A stretch of 64,000 bases of DNA, taken from Gluconacetobacter johannae. Lineage in GTDB: Bacteria > Pseudomonadota > Alphaproteobacteria > Acetobacterales > Acetobacteraceae. This document shows, piece by piece, positions 51,872 to 61,434 of the stretch (position 1 is its first letter; the number at the start of each line of letters is the position of its first letter). The position numbers and the translations under genes were made by a program. The DNA is taken from NCBI RefSeq assembly GCF_025994435.1, contig NZ_BAQK01000008.1, positions 1 to 64,000 on the forward strand. Direction: 5' to 3'. A model generated the notes under the pieces. It searched no databases, had not been told where the DNA came from, and was given only the letters and a program-made list of their open reading frames with translations.

Positions 51872-54337
51872 ATGCTGATGAAGAAGGAATTCGGCGTTAT
51901 GGTGCCCCTGTCGATTTCTCGACTGATACTTCTTTCTACCACGGTTTTGAGCATTGCCGGCGCGATGCCCGCTGCCCGTGCGGCCACTGCCGCCGCGCCC
52001 GTCGCGTCACAGCCCGATGCCAGCCATGGCAAGGGGACGGCGAAGGCCGTCGCGAAGCCGGCGTCGAAATCCGCCCCTGCGTCGTCGGCTGGAGACGATT
52101 CCACGATCGACGGAAGCGGTAGCGCCGAGGACGTGGCGGTTACCGGGTTGACGCACCGTTCCGCCGGTGGCGGCCTGCTGGCCATTTCGAACAGCGTGAA
52201 ATCGTCGGTTGCATCCACGCGCGCCTATATCCAGACCCAGCCGGCGACGACCAATCCCCAGCGATTGATCGCCATGCAACCGGGCGCCGTCGTGGCGTCG
52301 CAGGACCCCTATGGCGTGCAGCCGGGCGGCATCACGGTTCGTGGACTGAACAACAACGAAATCATCTGGCTTTTCGAAGATTCCCCCATCACCAACGACG
52401 GGACCTTCTATCCCAACGAAGCCGTCGACGCCCTGAACCTTGAAGAAGTGCGGCTGAGCCCCGGCTCGACCAATTTCGATGTGCCGGGTTCCAACGGCGC
52501 GGCGGGCACCATTCGCATGGCGCTCCATGATCCGTCGCACAAGATGGGTGGAATGGTGAACGTCACCTATGGATCGTACGACACGCGGCAGGTGTTCGGA
52601 CGGTTCGAAACGGGCGATATCGGGCATACGGGCCTGCGCGCGTTCGTGTCTTACTCGAATTTCCTGGGTAACGACTGGCGCGGTCCGGGCAATACCTGGC
52701 GGCAGCACGTCGATTCGAAGATCATCAAGGACTGGCACAACGGCAGCCAGACCGCGCTGTCGGTCGAATGGACGGACCTCAATTTCCAGCTCGAGCGTCC
52801 GCCGACCATGGCGGCGTGGAATACGTATGGCAAAAACTACAATTATACCTCGACCTTCACGCCCGGCGACACGAACTATTACAAGCTGCACCAGAACGTC
52901 TACGAGGGCATGTTCGCGACCCTGAACAACAAGATCATCCTGCGTCACAACCTGATGCTGAACGTGGCGCCGTACATCTATTACGCCCGCGCGGCTGCGC
53001 CGGGTGCCGTGAATCTGTCGCCCACGTCGGCCTATACCGGAACGCAGAAGATCCAGGGTCTTCAGCTCGAGACCCAGAACGGACCGACCGCGAACTCTGC
53101 CACCCTCTATTCCGGATCGCCGGCGCTGTTCCTGCGCTCGGGCATCAATGCCAGCCTGGCCTGGGATATCGACCGTCATAACAGGTTCATCTTCGGCGAC
53201 TGGTATGCCTTCACCGAGCAGTCCTCGTTCGGGCAGTTCAATTATCTGGACGCCTCCGGTTCGCCCCTGAGCCTGTGGGGGGCACGCAGCTCGGCCGTTT
53301 ACCTGCCCAACGGCAAGATCTATTCGTTCGCCGACGTCCTGAACCGCGTCCAGACCGACCAGATCTTTCTGGGCGACCGGATGAACTATCTCGATCACCG
53401 GCTGTCGCTGGAATTCGGCTTCAAATATCTGTTCTATCGGGCGCAGAACTTCAACCGTATCCCGGGCGTCACCTACAACACCAACAACAACCAGACGGCG
53501 CCCATGCCCAGCCTCGGGGCGCGCTACGATTTCAACAGCCATCACGAGGTCTTCCTCGATGCGGGGGTGAATTCGCGGGTGCCGGATCCCAGCCAGATCG
53601 CGGACTCGGTTTCGGCGACGACGGGCAAAATTACGGGACGGGCCTCCCGCGACCAGAAGATCGAGAACTCGATCATCGAGGAGCTCGGCTATCGTTATAA
53701 CGACAATTACCTGACCGCCCAGGCGACTTTATTCAATTACAATTTCACGAACCGCCAGGTTTCCACCGTCGTCAACCAGAACAACACACTGGTCACCCAG
53801 TATGTGAACGCCGGTGGCCAGACCAGCCGTGGCGCCGACGTGTCCGTAGGGTCGCGGCCGTTCCATCATTTCTCGCTTTTCCTCTCGGGCGAGTATCTGC
53901 ATGCGACGATCGATAACAACGTACCCCGGCAGGGGACCTATCTGCCCACAGCCGGCAAGACGGCGACGGGTTCGCCGACCTGGACCGGAAATGTCAGTCT
54001 GAGCTACGATGACTCGAAGTTCTTCGGCAACATCCAGATGCACTACGTCAGCGGGCAGTATGCGACGTTCATGAACGACGAGAAGCTGCCGGGCTACAAG
54101 ACGGTGGATATGTCACTGGGCTATCGTTTCCCCAACGTGGGGCCGGTCAAGGCGCCGAAGCTTCAGCTGAACCTCGTGAATTTGACAAACAATCATTACC
54201 TGGCAGGAATTTACAGCACCCAGTTCAATGCCAAGACAACCCGTGCCGTGAACGGGACCATGGTTTCGGGAAGCGCGCCGCTTTATATCGTGGGGTCGGG
54301 CTTTGCCGCCATGTTCTCCGTCTCGGCCGCCCTGTAA
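51872..54337 (+). CDS. TonB-dependent outer-membrane receptor
   Basis: 821-residue receptor. Signal peptide to about residue 37 (ending PAARA), an Ala/Lys-rich spacer without an obvious TonB box, the plug domain (TNPQRLIAMQPGAVVASQDPYGVQPGGITVRGLNNNEIIWLFEDSP), then a 22-strand-type barrel rich in aromatic turns, ending in AAMFSVSAAL (C-terminal strand, Leu not Phe last). ATG 51872 follows GGAGG at five bases; a second ATG is two codons on. Ligand unknown; beside enzyme genes rather than siderophore genes, so it may import an organic nutrient. Confidence 0.92.
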   Translation: MLMKKEFGVMVPLSISRLILLSTTVLSIAGAMPAARAATAAAPVASQPDASHGKGTAKAVAKPASKSAPASSAGDDSTIDGSGSAEDVAVTGLTHRSAGGGLLAISNSVKSSVASTRAYIQTQPATTNPQRLIAMQPGAVVASQDPYGVQPGGITVRGLNNNEIIWLFEDSPITNDGTFYPNEAVDALNLEEVRLSPGSTNFDVPGSNGAAGTIRMALHDPSHKMGGMVNVTYGSYDTRQVFGRFETGDIGHTGLRAFVSYSNFLGNDWRGPGNTWRQHVDSKIIKDWHNGSQTALSVEWTDLNFQLERPPTMAAWNTYGKNYNYTSTFTPGDTNYYKLHQNVYEGMFATLNNKIILRHNLMLNVAPYIYYARAAAPGAVNLSPTSAYTGTQKIQGLQLETQNGPTANSATLYSGSPALFLRSGINASLAWDIDRHNRFIFGDWYAFTEQSSFGQFNYLDASGSPLSLWGARSSAVYLPNGKIYSFADVLNRVQTDQIFLGDRMNYLDHRLSLEFGFKYLFYRAQNFNRIPGVTYNTNNNQTAPMPSLGARYDFNSHHEVFLDAGVNSRVPDPSQIADSVSATTGKITGRASRDQKIENSIIEELGYRYNDNYLTAQATLFNYNFTNRQVSTVVNQNNTLVTQYVNAGGQTSRGADVSVGSRPFHHFSLFLSGEYLHATIDNNVPRQGTYLPTAGKTATGSPTWTGNVSLSYDDSKFFGNIQMHYVSGQYATFMNDEKLPGYKTVDMSLGYRFPNVGPVKAPKLQLNLVNLTNNHYLAGIYSTQFNAKTTRAVNGTMVSGSAPLYIVGSGFAAMFSVSAAL

Positions 54338-54342
54338 GAAAA

Positions 54343-54374
54343 GGCCGCCCCGTTCGGGGCAGCCTGTTCATTTT
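54343..54374 (+). terminator. intrinsic terminator of the TonB receptor gene
   Basis: Stem ggc-gcccc / ggggc-gcc with loop GTTC and one mismatch, followed by tgttcatttt, starting six bases after the stop. Confidence 0.7.
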
Positions 54375-54439
54375 ATGCCTCTCCCCAGAGGTACGATCTG
54401 TTATCGTTTTTGCACGAAATCTCTTGATGGAGTTGAGCA

Positions 54440-55195
54440 TTGGCCTGGAACAATCTTCCTATCGACCCTGCGGGGCTGTCCATCCGGCAGGAACTGGCGG
54501 CGATCTTCCGGATCCTTGCACATTTTCGTATGACCGACCTGATCCACACCCATGCCTCGGCGCGGGTGCCGGACAAATCGAATGCACTGCTGATTAACAG
54601 GTACAATCTTCTCTTCGATGAGGTCACGGCGTCCAGCCTGATCGAAATCGACGAAAGCGGTGCGCTGATCCCCGAATATGAAGGGGCGGACATCAACGAC
54701 GCCGGCTGCAACATCCACAGCGCCATTCATGAGGCGCTGCCCGACGTCGGGGTGGTGATTCACACCCATACGCGCGCCGGCGCCGCGGTGTCGGCGCAGC
54801 GCCACGGGCTGTTGCCGATCAGCCAGCAGGCCATGATGTTCCACGGTGCGGTCGGATACCACGAGTTCGAAGGGTTCGTCCTCTCGCGGTCCGAGCGGGC
54901 CAGTCTGGTGCGTGATCTGGGGAACCACAAGGCCGTCATCCTGCGTAACCATGGCCTCATCGCGGTGGGATCGACGGCGGCCGAGGCGTGGAACCGCATC
55001 TACAATATCGAACGCGCCTGCGAGATTCAGGTGGCGGCGCTGGCCGGCGGGTCGGAACTGGTGGTGCCGCCCGAGGCGATCCAGACCCGGATGGGGCAAC
55101 AGGCGGTTTCCGACAAGCAGCTCTATATCGAGCGGATGGCGTGGAACGCCTGCCTGCGCCTGATCGAAAACGTGGGAACGGATTTTCGCCTGTAA
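54440..55195 (+). CDS. class II aldolase/adducin family protein
   Basis: 251-residue zinc aldolase-fold protein. HTHASARVP is in the place of the substrate loop, HTHTRAGAAVSA carries the zinc histidines, and RNHGLIAVG the third; the catalytic acid Glu lies near DINDAG. No ATG fits; TTG 54440 follows GGAG at seven bases. Related proteins cleave or decarboxylate hydroxy-keto acids. Followed by an amidohydrolase and an alpha-hydroxy-acid oxidase on the same strand, probably one unit. Confidence 0.85.
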   Translation: MAWNNLPIDPAGLSIRQELAAIFRILAHFRMTDLIHTHASARVPDKSNALLINRYNLLFDEVTASSLIEIDESGALIPEYEGADINDAGCNIHSAIHEALPDVGVVIHTHTRAGAAVSAQRHGLLPISQQAMMFHGAVGYHEFEGFVLSRSERASLVRDLGNHKAVILRNHGLIAVGSTAAEAWNRIYNIERACEIQVAALAGGSELVVPPEAIQTRMGQQAVSDKQLYIERMAWNACLRLIENVGTDFRL

Positions 55196-55217
55196 CAGGC
55201 GGTGGGGGCAGGGGCCA

Positions 55218-55246
55218 TCCTATCGGGTGCTCCTTGCCCGATAGGA
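55218..55246 (+). promoter_or_regulatory. intercistronic hairpin
   Basis: TCCTATCGGG / CCCGATAGGA, a perfect 10-bp stem with a nine-base loop in the 128-base gap between the aldolase and amidohydrolase genes. No T tract follows, so attenuation or mRNA stabilisation is more likely than simple termination. Confidence 0.5.
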
Positions 55247-55323
55247 GGGGGCGACCCGCCCTGTGGCCTCCCTGTCCCGCAGGTGAGCCCTGTGGGTGGC
55301 CGTTGCCTGCCGGGGGAGACATT

Positions 55324-56655
55324 ATGGACCATTACGACCTGATCCTGCACAATGGCGTTGTGATTGCCGACGGACGCTGCCGGGCCGATGTCGGATGCAT
55401 CGGCGGAAAAATCGCTGCGATCGGAGACCTCCGTACCGCGTCGGGGGTGCAGGTCATCGACTGCACGAACCTGACGGTCCTGCCGGGATTGATCGATCCG
55501 CACGTGCATCTGCGCGACCCGGGCGACCCGCGCGTGGAAACCTTCCTGGGCGGCACGCGCGGTGCGGTGCTGGGTGGCATCACCACGCTGTTCGACATGC
55601 CCAACACGGCCGAACCCGTCACCAGCCGCGACCGGCTGGAACGGAAAATCGAACTGATGTCGGGCCAGATCTGGTGTGACGTTGGACTGTATCTGGCAGC
55701 CACCAAAACCAATTCGGTGGAACTGGGGATGCTGGAGCAGCAGGAGAACGTCTGCGCCATCAAGGTTTTCCTGGGATCCGCCAAGGGCGAGCTGCTGGTG
55801 GATGACGATGCCAGCGTCGAGACGATCATGCGTGATGGCGCGCGGCGCATCTGTTTCCATTCGGAGGACGAATCGCGTCTGCAGGAGCGGAAAAAACTGT
55901 TCACGGCCGGTGGTCCTCATCGGCTGCATGCCGACTGGCATGATGTGGAATGCGCTTTCCTGGGGACGCGCCGGCTGGCGGCGCTGGCCCGGCGCACGGG
56001 GCGGCCGATCCACATCCTGCATGTCTCCACGGCGGAAGAGCTGTCCTATCTCCGGGATTTCCGCGACCTTGTGACGACCGAACTGCTGGTCAATCACCTG
56101 ACGCATTTCGGGCCGGATATTTACGACACGCACGGTGGGTTCGCGGTCATGAATCCGCCCATCCGGGACAGGCGGCATTATGATGCCGCATGGGCGGCAG
56201 TGCGCGATGGCATGGTGGATTGCATCGGGTCCGATCACGCCCCCCATTCCCGCGAAGCGAAGGAACGGCCGTGGCCGGAAACGGCAGCGGGTCTTACGGG
56301 CGTTCAGACACTGGTTCCGGTCATGCTGAATCATGTCAGCGAAGGGCGATTGAGCCTGGAGCGCATGGTCCAGCTGATGGCTGAAGGACCTGCCCGCGTC
56401 TACGGTCTGGCGAACAAGGGCCGGATCGCCATCGGATACGATGCCGATTTTACGGTGGTGGATCCCGGCCACCGTCGCGTCATCGAGCAGGACTGGATCG
56501 CATCCCCCTGCGGCTGGACGCCGTTTGACGGGTACGAGTGCACGGGCTGGCCGGTCATGACGGTGGTCCGGGGCCAGGTCGTGATGCGTGAGGATGAGGT
56601 GCTGGGTTCCCCATCCGGCCGGCCGGCGGTCTTTTCCACGGCAGGATTGTCGTAG
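55324..56655 (+). CDS. dihydroorotase-like cyclic amidohydrolase
   Basis: 443-residue class I dihydroorotase-type enzyme: PGLIDPHVHLRDPG (metal His pair and substrate Arg), ITTLFDMPNT, KVFLGSAKGE (the Lys that is usually carbamylated), HSEDES, HILHVSTAEE and the catalytic Asp in GSDHAPHSREAKE. ATG 55324 follows GGGGGAGA. In a catabolic context rather than with pyr genes it may open another cyclic ureide or imide ring, for example a hydantoin; a pyrimidine role cannot be excluded. Confidence 0.87.
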   Translation: MDHYDLILHNGVVIADGRCRADVGCIGGKIAAIGDLRTASGVQVIDCTNLTVLPGLIDPHVHLRDPGDPRVETFLGGTRGAVLGGITTLFDMPNTAEPVTSRDRLERKIELMSGQIWCDVGLYLAATKTNSVELGMLEQQENVCAIKVFLGSAKGELLVDDDASVETIMRDGARRICFHSEDESRLQERKKLFTAGGPHRLHADWHDVECAFLGTRRLAALARRTGRPIHILHVSTAEELSYLRDFRDLVTTELLVNHLTHFGPDIYDTHGGFAVMNPPIRDRRHYDAAWAAVRDGMVDCIGSDHAPHSREAKERPWPETAAGLTGVQTLVPVMLNHVSEGRLSLERMVQLMAEGPARVYGLANKGRIAIGYDADFTVVDPGHRRVIEQDWIASPCGWTPFDGYECTGWPVMTVVRGQVVMREDEVLGSPSGRPAVFSTAGLS

Positions 56656-56690
56656 CTTCGGCCTCCTGCCATAACACTCGGGAGTGGCCC

Positions 56691-57833
56691 GTGCCGTCTT
56701 TGCTGAATTACGACGACTATCGGACGCGCGCCAGATCCGTCCTGCCCCGGGGGCTCTTCGAATATATCGATCGGGGCACGGAAGACGAGAACGCGCTGCG
56801 TTATCTCCGCCGGGGCTTCGATCGTGTCATGCTGATGCCGTCGGTTCTGGCCGGCGCGCCGGTCCCCGAGTTGTCCACCCCTCTGTTCGGTCGCGTCTCG
56901 GCCCTGCCGATCGCGATCGCACCGACGGCGCTGGCGGGCATGGTGTGGCATGATGGCGAAATCGAACTGGCGCGGGCGGCGGCCCGATGTGGCATTCCCT
57001 TCTGTGTCGCGACGCAGTCGATCACGACGATCGAGCGGATACGGGCCGGCGCACCCGATGCCAACCTCTGGTTTCAGCTTTACGTCTGGAATGATGTGTC
57101 CCTGTCCTATGCGCTGATACGACGCGCACGTGCCAGCGGGGTCAGGACGTTGGTCGTGACGGCGGATACGCCGGTGCCGCTGAACCGCGAATACAATGCG
57201 CGAAATGGCTTCACGGTACCGTTCCGGTGTTCGGTGCCCGGAATGCTGGATCTTGCGCGTCATCCACGTTGGGTGGCGCGGGTTCTTCTGCCCCTTCTGG
57301 CCACGTCCGGCGTGCCGCGCTACGGACATTATCCCTCTGGCCTTGAGGGGAATGTGATGCGGGCATCGGCATCCGCCGTGGGGCTGAAGCGGTCGCTCGA
57401 CTGGCAGGACATCGTCGAGCTGCGGCAGCGATGGGATGGGGAGCTGATCGTCAAGGGCATCGTGAATGTCGAGGATGCGCGCAGGGCGGCACAACTGGGT
57501 GTCGACGGAATCGTGGTCTCGGTCCACGGCGGTCGGAATCTCGACCCCCAGCCCGGACCAATCGACGTGCTGCCGCGGATTGCCGAGGCCGTTGGGGGGC
57601 GGATGACGATCATGGCCGACAGCGGCGTGCGCCGGGGAACCGATATCCTGAAATACCTTGCCCTCGGGGCGCAGATGGTCCTGGTGGGGCGGGCGGGCCT
57701 GTACGGGCTTGCATCAGGGGGCGAGGCCGGCGCCGTCGCCATGATCGGGATGCTGCGTAACGAAATGGAGACGGCGATGGCCCTTCTGGGAAAGGGCCGG
57801 CCGGCGGATATCCAGCTGTTTTCCCTGTCCTGA
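56691..57833 (+). CDS. FMN-dependent alpha-hydroxy-acid oxidase/dehydrogenase
   Basis: 380-residue flavoenzyme of the L-lactate/mandelate/glycolate oxidase family. FMN-barrel landmarks are PIAIAPTALAGMVWHDGE, ATQSITTIE, FQLYVWND, VVTADTPVPLNRE, LIVKGIVNVEDA, the catalytic base His in VSVHGGRNLD (Val where Asn is usual) and IMADSGVRRGTDILKYLALGA. GTG 56691 follows GGGAGT. Oxidises an L-2-hydroxy acid to the 2-keto acid, likely a product of the preceding enzymes. Confidence 0.88.
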   Translation: MPSLLNYDDYRTRARSVLPRGLFEYIDRGTEDENALRYLRRGFDRVMLMPSVLAGAPVPELSTPLFGRVSALPIAIAPTALAGMVWHDGEIELARAAARCGIPFCVATQSITTIERIRAGAPDANLWFQLYVWNDVSLSYALIRRARASGVRTLVVTADTPVPLNREYNARNGFTVPFRCSVPGMLDLARHPRWVARVLLPLLATSGVPRYGHYPSGLEGNVMRASASAVGLKRSLDWQDIVELRQRWDGELIVKGIVNVEDARRAAQLGVDGIVVSVHGGRNLDPQPGPIDVLPRIAEAVGGRMTIMADSGVRRGTDILKYLALGAQMVLVGRAGLYGLASGGEAGAVAMIGMLRNEMETAMALLGKGRPADIQLFSLS

Positions 57834-57859
57834 CGGCCGGGCAACGCCCGTGCCACAGG

Positions 57860-58750
57860 TCATGGGTCCTGCGTCGCGATCACCGCACGCACCTCGTTGA
57901 GGAATGTGTGGGCCAGTCGTGTGAGAGAACGGTTCTCGGCCCAGACGACCGACGCGGAAACGGAAATCTGCGGACGAAACGGCCGGTGAACCAGAGAGAA
58001 CCGCCCGGCGGATGACGCGGTGAGGGGATCGACCACGGCGACACCCACCCCTGCATCGGCCAGGACGCACGCCGTGAGGCCATATCTGACCTCGACGGAA
58101 AAATGGAATTCCTCTTCCGCCTGCTCGAATGATTCACGAAGGGCGCTTCCCAGTTTTGTCCCGCCTTCCAGGGCGATAAAGGCCTGTCGGCGCAGATCCC
58201 GCGGCGTGATGACATCGAGTTCGGTCAGCGGATGGGTGGCCTGCATGACGCAGATCATCTCGCCCTCGTACATGACTTCGGAGCGGATGCCGGGCTGTTC
58301 CGCAAAGCCCATGATAAAGCCGAGTTCGGCCTGGTGCGTCTCGATGCTCTCGATGATTTCTTCGTACCGCTTCACGTCGAAGAAGGTCCGGACGCGCGGG
58401 CGGCGGATCTGCATCACATGGATCGATTTCGCGATGACGCCATATCCAAGCGGTGGTGTTGCAACAACCCGAAGCTGCCCGGCCCGGTTGTCACGAAGGT
58501 CGCGGATTCGGCTTTCCAGGCGTTTGTGGATCTCGAAAATCGACTCGGCGTCCGCCAGCAGGATTTTTGTTTCCGCGGTTGGATAAATGCGGTTATTGAC
58601 ACGCTGGAACAGGGCGAAACCAACCTGTTCCTCCATCGCCTTGAGGGCATTGCTGATGGCGGGCTGGGACAGCCCAAGGGCACGGCCGGTTGCAACCGTC
58701 GTATTGTAACGAACGATGGCGCGCAAAATTTCGAGCTGCCGCAAATTCAT
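57860..58750 (-). CDS. LysR-type transcriptional regulator
   Basis: 296-residue LysR protein with the N-terminal winged helix (MNLRQLEILRAIVRYNTTVATGRALGLSQPAISNALKAMEEQVG) and a periplasmic-binding-like effector domain. Transcribed divergently from the D-2-hydroxyacid dehydrogenase gene, the usual layout for regulating that operon. The effector is unknown. It also faces the alpha-hydroxy-acid oxidase gene tail to tail. Confidence 0.93.
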   Translation of the reverse strand: MNLRQLEILRAIVRYNTTVATGRALGLSQPAISNALKAMEEQVGFALFQRVNNRIYPTAETKILLADAESIFEIHKRLESRIRDLRDNRAGQLRVVATPPLGYGVIAKSIHVMQIRRPRVRTFFDVKRYEEIIESIETHQAELGFIMGFAEQPGIRSEVMYEGEMICVMQATHPLTELDVITPRDLRRQAFIALEGGTKLGSALRESFEQAEEEFHFSVEVRYGLTACVLADAGVGVAVVDPLTASSAGRFSLVHRPFRPQISVSASVVWAENRSLTRLAHTFLNEVRAVIATQDP

Positions 58751-59059
58751 CGATAACCACCACGAATAGTATGAGGCGTTTTATCATGGTGAAACCAATT
58801 GCTAAAGCGAAATTCATCCGATAGCGTTACAAAAATGGATCACGCTCTGATACGTCGCGACATGGAACCTTCGTTCGATCCGGCTCGTCCAGAGCGGCGT
58901 GTCATGACGCGCGTGCCGGTTGTCCGGCGTCTGATAATGTTTCATTTTTCCTTATGATGTAACGATATTGCGTAATGTGTCTGCCCTGTACATACGGGAA
59001 GATCGCGTGAAATAAGGTCGCCCATGCGGGCGCCCGCCATTGCCGGGATTTTGTTGAGA
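58751..59059. promoter_or_regulatory. divergent LysR-type control region
   Basis: 309 bases between the LysR gene and the dehydrogenase operon without a gene, AT-richer than the flanks. The LysR-binding site is expected here, but no single T-N11-A box stands out enough to be named. Confidence 0.4.
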
Positions 59060-60031
59060 ATGAAGACATTGTGGCTCGACCGTCGCCCGCGCATCGTATG
59101 CGCGCATCCGCTGTACGATCTGAAGGCGGCGCTGGACATCCGGCAGGACGATTCGGTGTGCACACAGGTGTTTTCGCTTTCGGATCTCGATAACTATATA
59201 GAAGAAGCCGAAATCCTCTGCATTTCGATGCTGTGGAAGGACTATCTTCTCGATCGCGCGCCGCGACTGAAGCTGGTGCAATCCATCAGCGCAGGCGTGG
59301 ACCATTTTCCACAGAAGGTGCTGCAGGACCGGAACATCCCGCTGTGTAGCGCGCGTGGCGTGAACGCGCGGGCGGTGTCGGAGCATGTTCTCTCGTTCAT
59401 CCTGAACATATCCCGCCGCCTCTTCGAGGCGCGAGACGACCAGAAGGCCGGACTATGGCGTACGCCGGTGCGGGACGCCACGAACCGTGTTCAGGAACTG
59501 ACCGGAAAGCGCGTTCTGGTTGTCGGCCTTGGCAGCATCGGCCGGCGCGTCGCCCATCTTTGTCAGGCGTTCGACATGACGGTGGCCGGGGTGCGTCGCA
59601 CCGTGGTGCAGGAGGTGGAGGACGGCATTCATATCGTCGCGTCGGATCGGCTGCACGAAGCCGTGGCCGAGGCCGATTTCGTGGTCCTGAGCTGCCCCCT
59701 GACACCGGAAACGCACGGCCTGGTCGATGCCGCGTTCCTGTCGTCCATGCGGCGGGATGCGTATCTGATCAACGTGTCGCGCGGCAAGGTTGTGGACGAA
59801 GCAGCGTTGTTGGACGCCCTGGACAAGGGGACGATTGCCGGCGCGGCGCTGGATACGTTTGTGGATGAACCCCTGCCTGAGGGTTCGACGTTCTGGTCCA
59901 GGGAAAATGTGATCGTCACCCCCCATAATGCAGGCGACAGTCAGTTCTATGCACGCAATGTCGTGGACATCCTGCTCGACAATATAACCAACATGGAAAA
60001 TGGGACGCCTTTGCGAAACAGGGTCGTGTAA
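59060..60031 (+). CDS. D-2-hydroxyacid dehydrogenase
   Basis: 323-residue NAD(P)-dependent dehydrogenase. Rossmann loop GLGSIGRR, catalytic Arg in INVSRGKVV, Glu in FVDEPLPEG and His in TPHNAG; all three are intact. ATG 59060 (MKTLWLDRRP) is preceded by TTGAGA; an in-frame ATG at 59024 adds 12 residues. Reduces a 2-keto acid or oxidises the D-hydroxy acid. First gene of a run with an LLM monooxygenase, MFS transporter and NIPSNAP protein. Confidence 0.88.
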   Translation: MKTLWLDRRPRIVCAHPLYDLKAALDIRQDDSVCTQVFSLSDLDNYIEEAEILCISMLWKDYLLDRAPRLKLVQSISAGVDHFPQKVLQDRNIPLCSARGVNARAVSEHVLSFILNISRRLFEARDDQKAGLWRTPVRDATNRVQELTGKRVLVVGLGSIGRRVAHLCQAFDMTVAGVRRTVVQEVEDGIHIVASDRLHEAVAEADFVVLSCPLTPETHGLVDAAFLSSMRRDAYLINVSRGKVVDEAALLDALDKGTIAGAALDTFVDEPLPEGSTFWSRENVIVTPHNAGDSQFYARNVVDILLDNITNMENGTPLRNRVV

Positions 60032-60099
60032 GCGTCCGGCGAAACAATATTTGTTGTATTTTTAATAGATCCGTTTTTTCCCATGCGTGAGGCAGGTCC

Positions 60100-61404
60100 A
60101 TGAATTCACGAAAAATGAAACTGGGATTGTTCTTCGAGCCGTCGGGACGCCATATCAGCGCCTGGCGCCATCCGAAAGCACACCCCCAGGCCAGCGTCAG
60201 CACCGAAAATCTGGTGCAGATCGCGCAGGCCGCCGAACGGGGATTGATGGATTTCGTCTTTATCGCGGACACGAACAATGTCTGGGAAGACATGGAGTAT
60301 TTCAAGAGAATCGAGCGCGCATCGGTCATCGATCCGATGCTTGTGCTGACGGTGCTGTCGCAGCATACGAAACATGTCGGCCTCATCGCGACGATCTCGA
60401 CAACCTACACGCAGCCGTTTCACCTGGCGCGGAGTTTCGCCTCCCTCGATCTGGTCAGCCACGGCCGGGCGGGCTGGAACGTCGTGACCTCCATGTTCCC
60501 CGGTGAATCCAAGAATTTTGTCGGCGACCGTCATATGGCGCACGCCGACAGATATAAAAGAGCCGAGGAATTTGTGGATGTCGTGAAAGGGCTCTGGAGG
60601 AGCTTCGATCATGACGCATTCGTCCGGGACAAGGAAAGCGGCCTTTACGTCGATCCGGAAAAGATGCATGTGCTGAATCATGTCGGCGAGTTCTTCTCGG
60701 TCCGGGGACCCCTCAACGTTCCCCGTTCCGAGCAGGGGCATCCGGTCATCGTTCAGGCGGGTTCCTCCGGGCCCGGGCGGGACCTGGCGGCCCGTACCGC
60801 GGAAGTCGTGTTCACCGCGATGCAGAAACTGGAAGAGGCTTCGGCCTTCTATCAGGATCTGAAAGGGCGACTGGCCCAGTACGGCCGCACCGAAAATGAG
60901 TTGCTGATCCTTCCAGGGGTCTCTCCGATCATGGGGGAGACCGAGAGCGAGGCGCAGGAGAAATACGAGGAACTGCAGTCGCTTCTTCATCCTGCGGTCG
61001 GTATCTCGCTTCTCTCGACGTTGCTGGGCGGGTTCGATCTTTCCGGATATCCGGTGGATGGCCCGCTTCCGGAGATTCCGGAGACCGAGGCCGGAAAGGG
61101 GCGTCAGGTCGTTATCGTCGAGCAGGCCAGGCGGGAGAATCTGACGATCCGCCAGCTGTACGAGAAAATCATCTGCGGCCGTGGCCACTGGCAGCCGATC
61201 GGCACCTATAAGCAGGTGGCCGACCAGTTGGAAGAATGGTTCGTCAACCGGGGGGCGGACGGGTTCAATATCATGCCGCCATCCCCACCGGACCTGGAGA
61301 AATTCTGCCGGTTCGTGATACCGGAACTGCAGCGCCGCGGCCTGTTCAGGACAGAATATGAGGGCGGTACCCTGAGAGAAAATCTGGGGCTTCGTATAGC
61401 CTGA
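60100..61404 (+). CDS. LLM flavin-dependent monooxygenase (NtaA/SnaA/DszA group)
   Basis: 434-residue monooxygenase of the nitrilotriacetate/dibenzothiophene-sulfone type that uses reduced FMN supplied by a separate flavin reductase. Family segments: AERGLMDFVFIADTNN, TISTTYTQPFHLARSFASLDLVSHGRAGWNVVTS, HADRYKRAEEFVDVVKGLW and QAGSSGPGRDLAARTAEVVF. No reductase is adjacent; the only one in the window is at 35166-35681. It cleaves C-N or C-S bonds in known members. Confidence 0.9.
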   Translation: MNSRKMKLGLFFEPSGRHISAWRHPKAHPQASVSTENLVQIAQAAERGLMDFVFIADTNNVWEDMEYFKRIERASVIDPMLVLTVLSQHTKHVGLIATISTTYTQPFHLARSFASLDLVSHGRAGWNVVTSMFPGESKNFVGDRHMAHADRYKRAEEFVDVVKGLWRSFDHDAFVRDKESGLYVDPEKMHVLNHVGEFFSVRGPLNVPRSEQGHPVIVQAGSSGPGRDLAARTAEVVFTAMQKLEEASAFYQDLKGRLAQYGRTENELLILPGVSPIMGETESEAQEKYEELQSLLHPAVGISLLSTLLGGFDLSGYPVDGPLPEIPETEAGKGRQVVIVEQARRENLTIRQLYEKIICGRGHWQPIGTYKQVADQLEEWFVNRGADGFNIMPPSPPDLEKFCRFVIPELQRRGLFRTEYEGGTLRENLGLRIA

Positions 61405-61434
61405 TTGTTTCAAGACGTGCTTTGAGAGGCCGAT

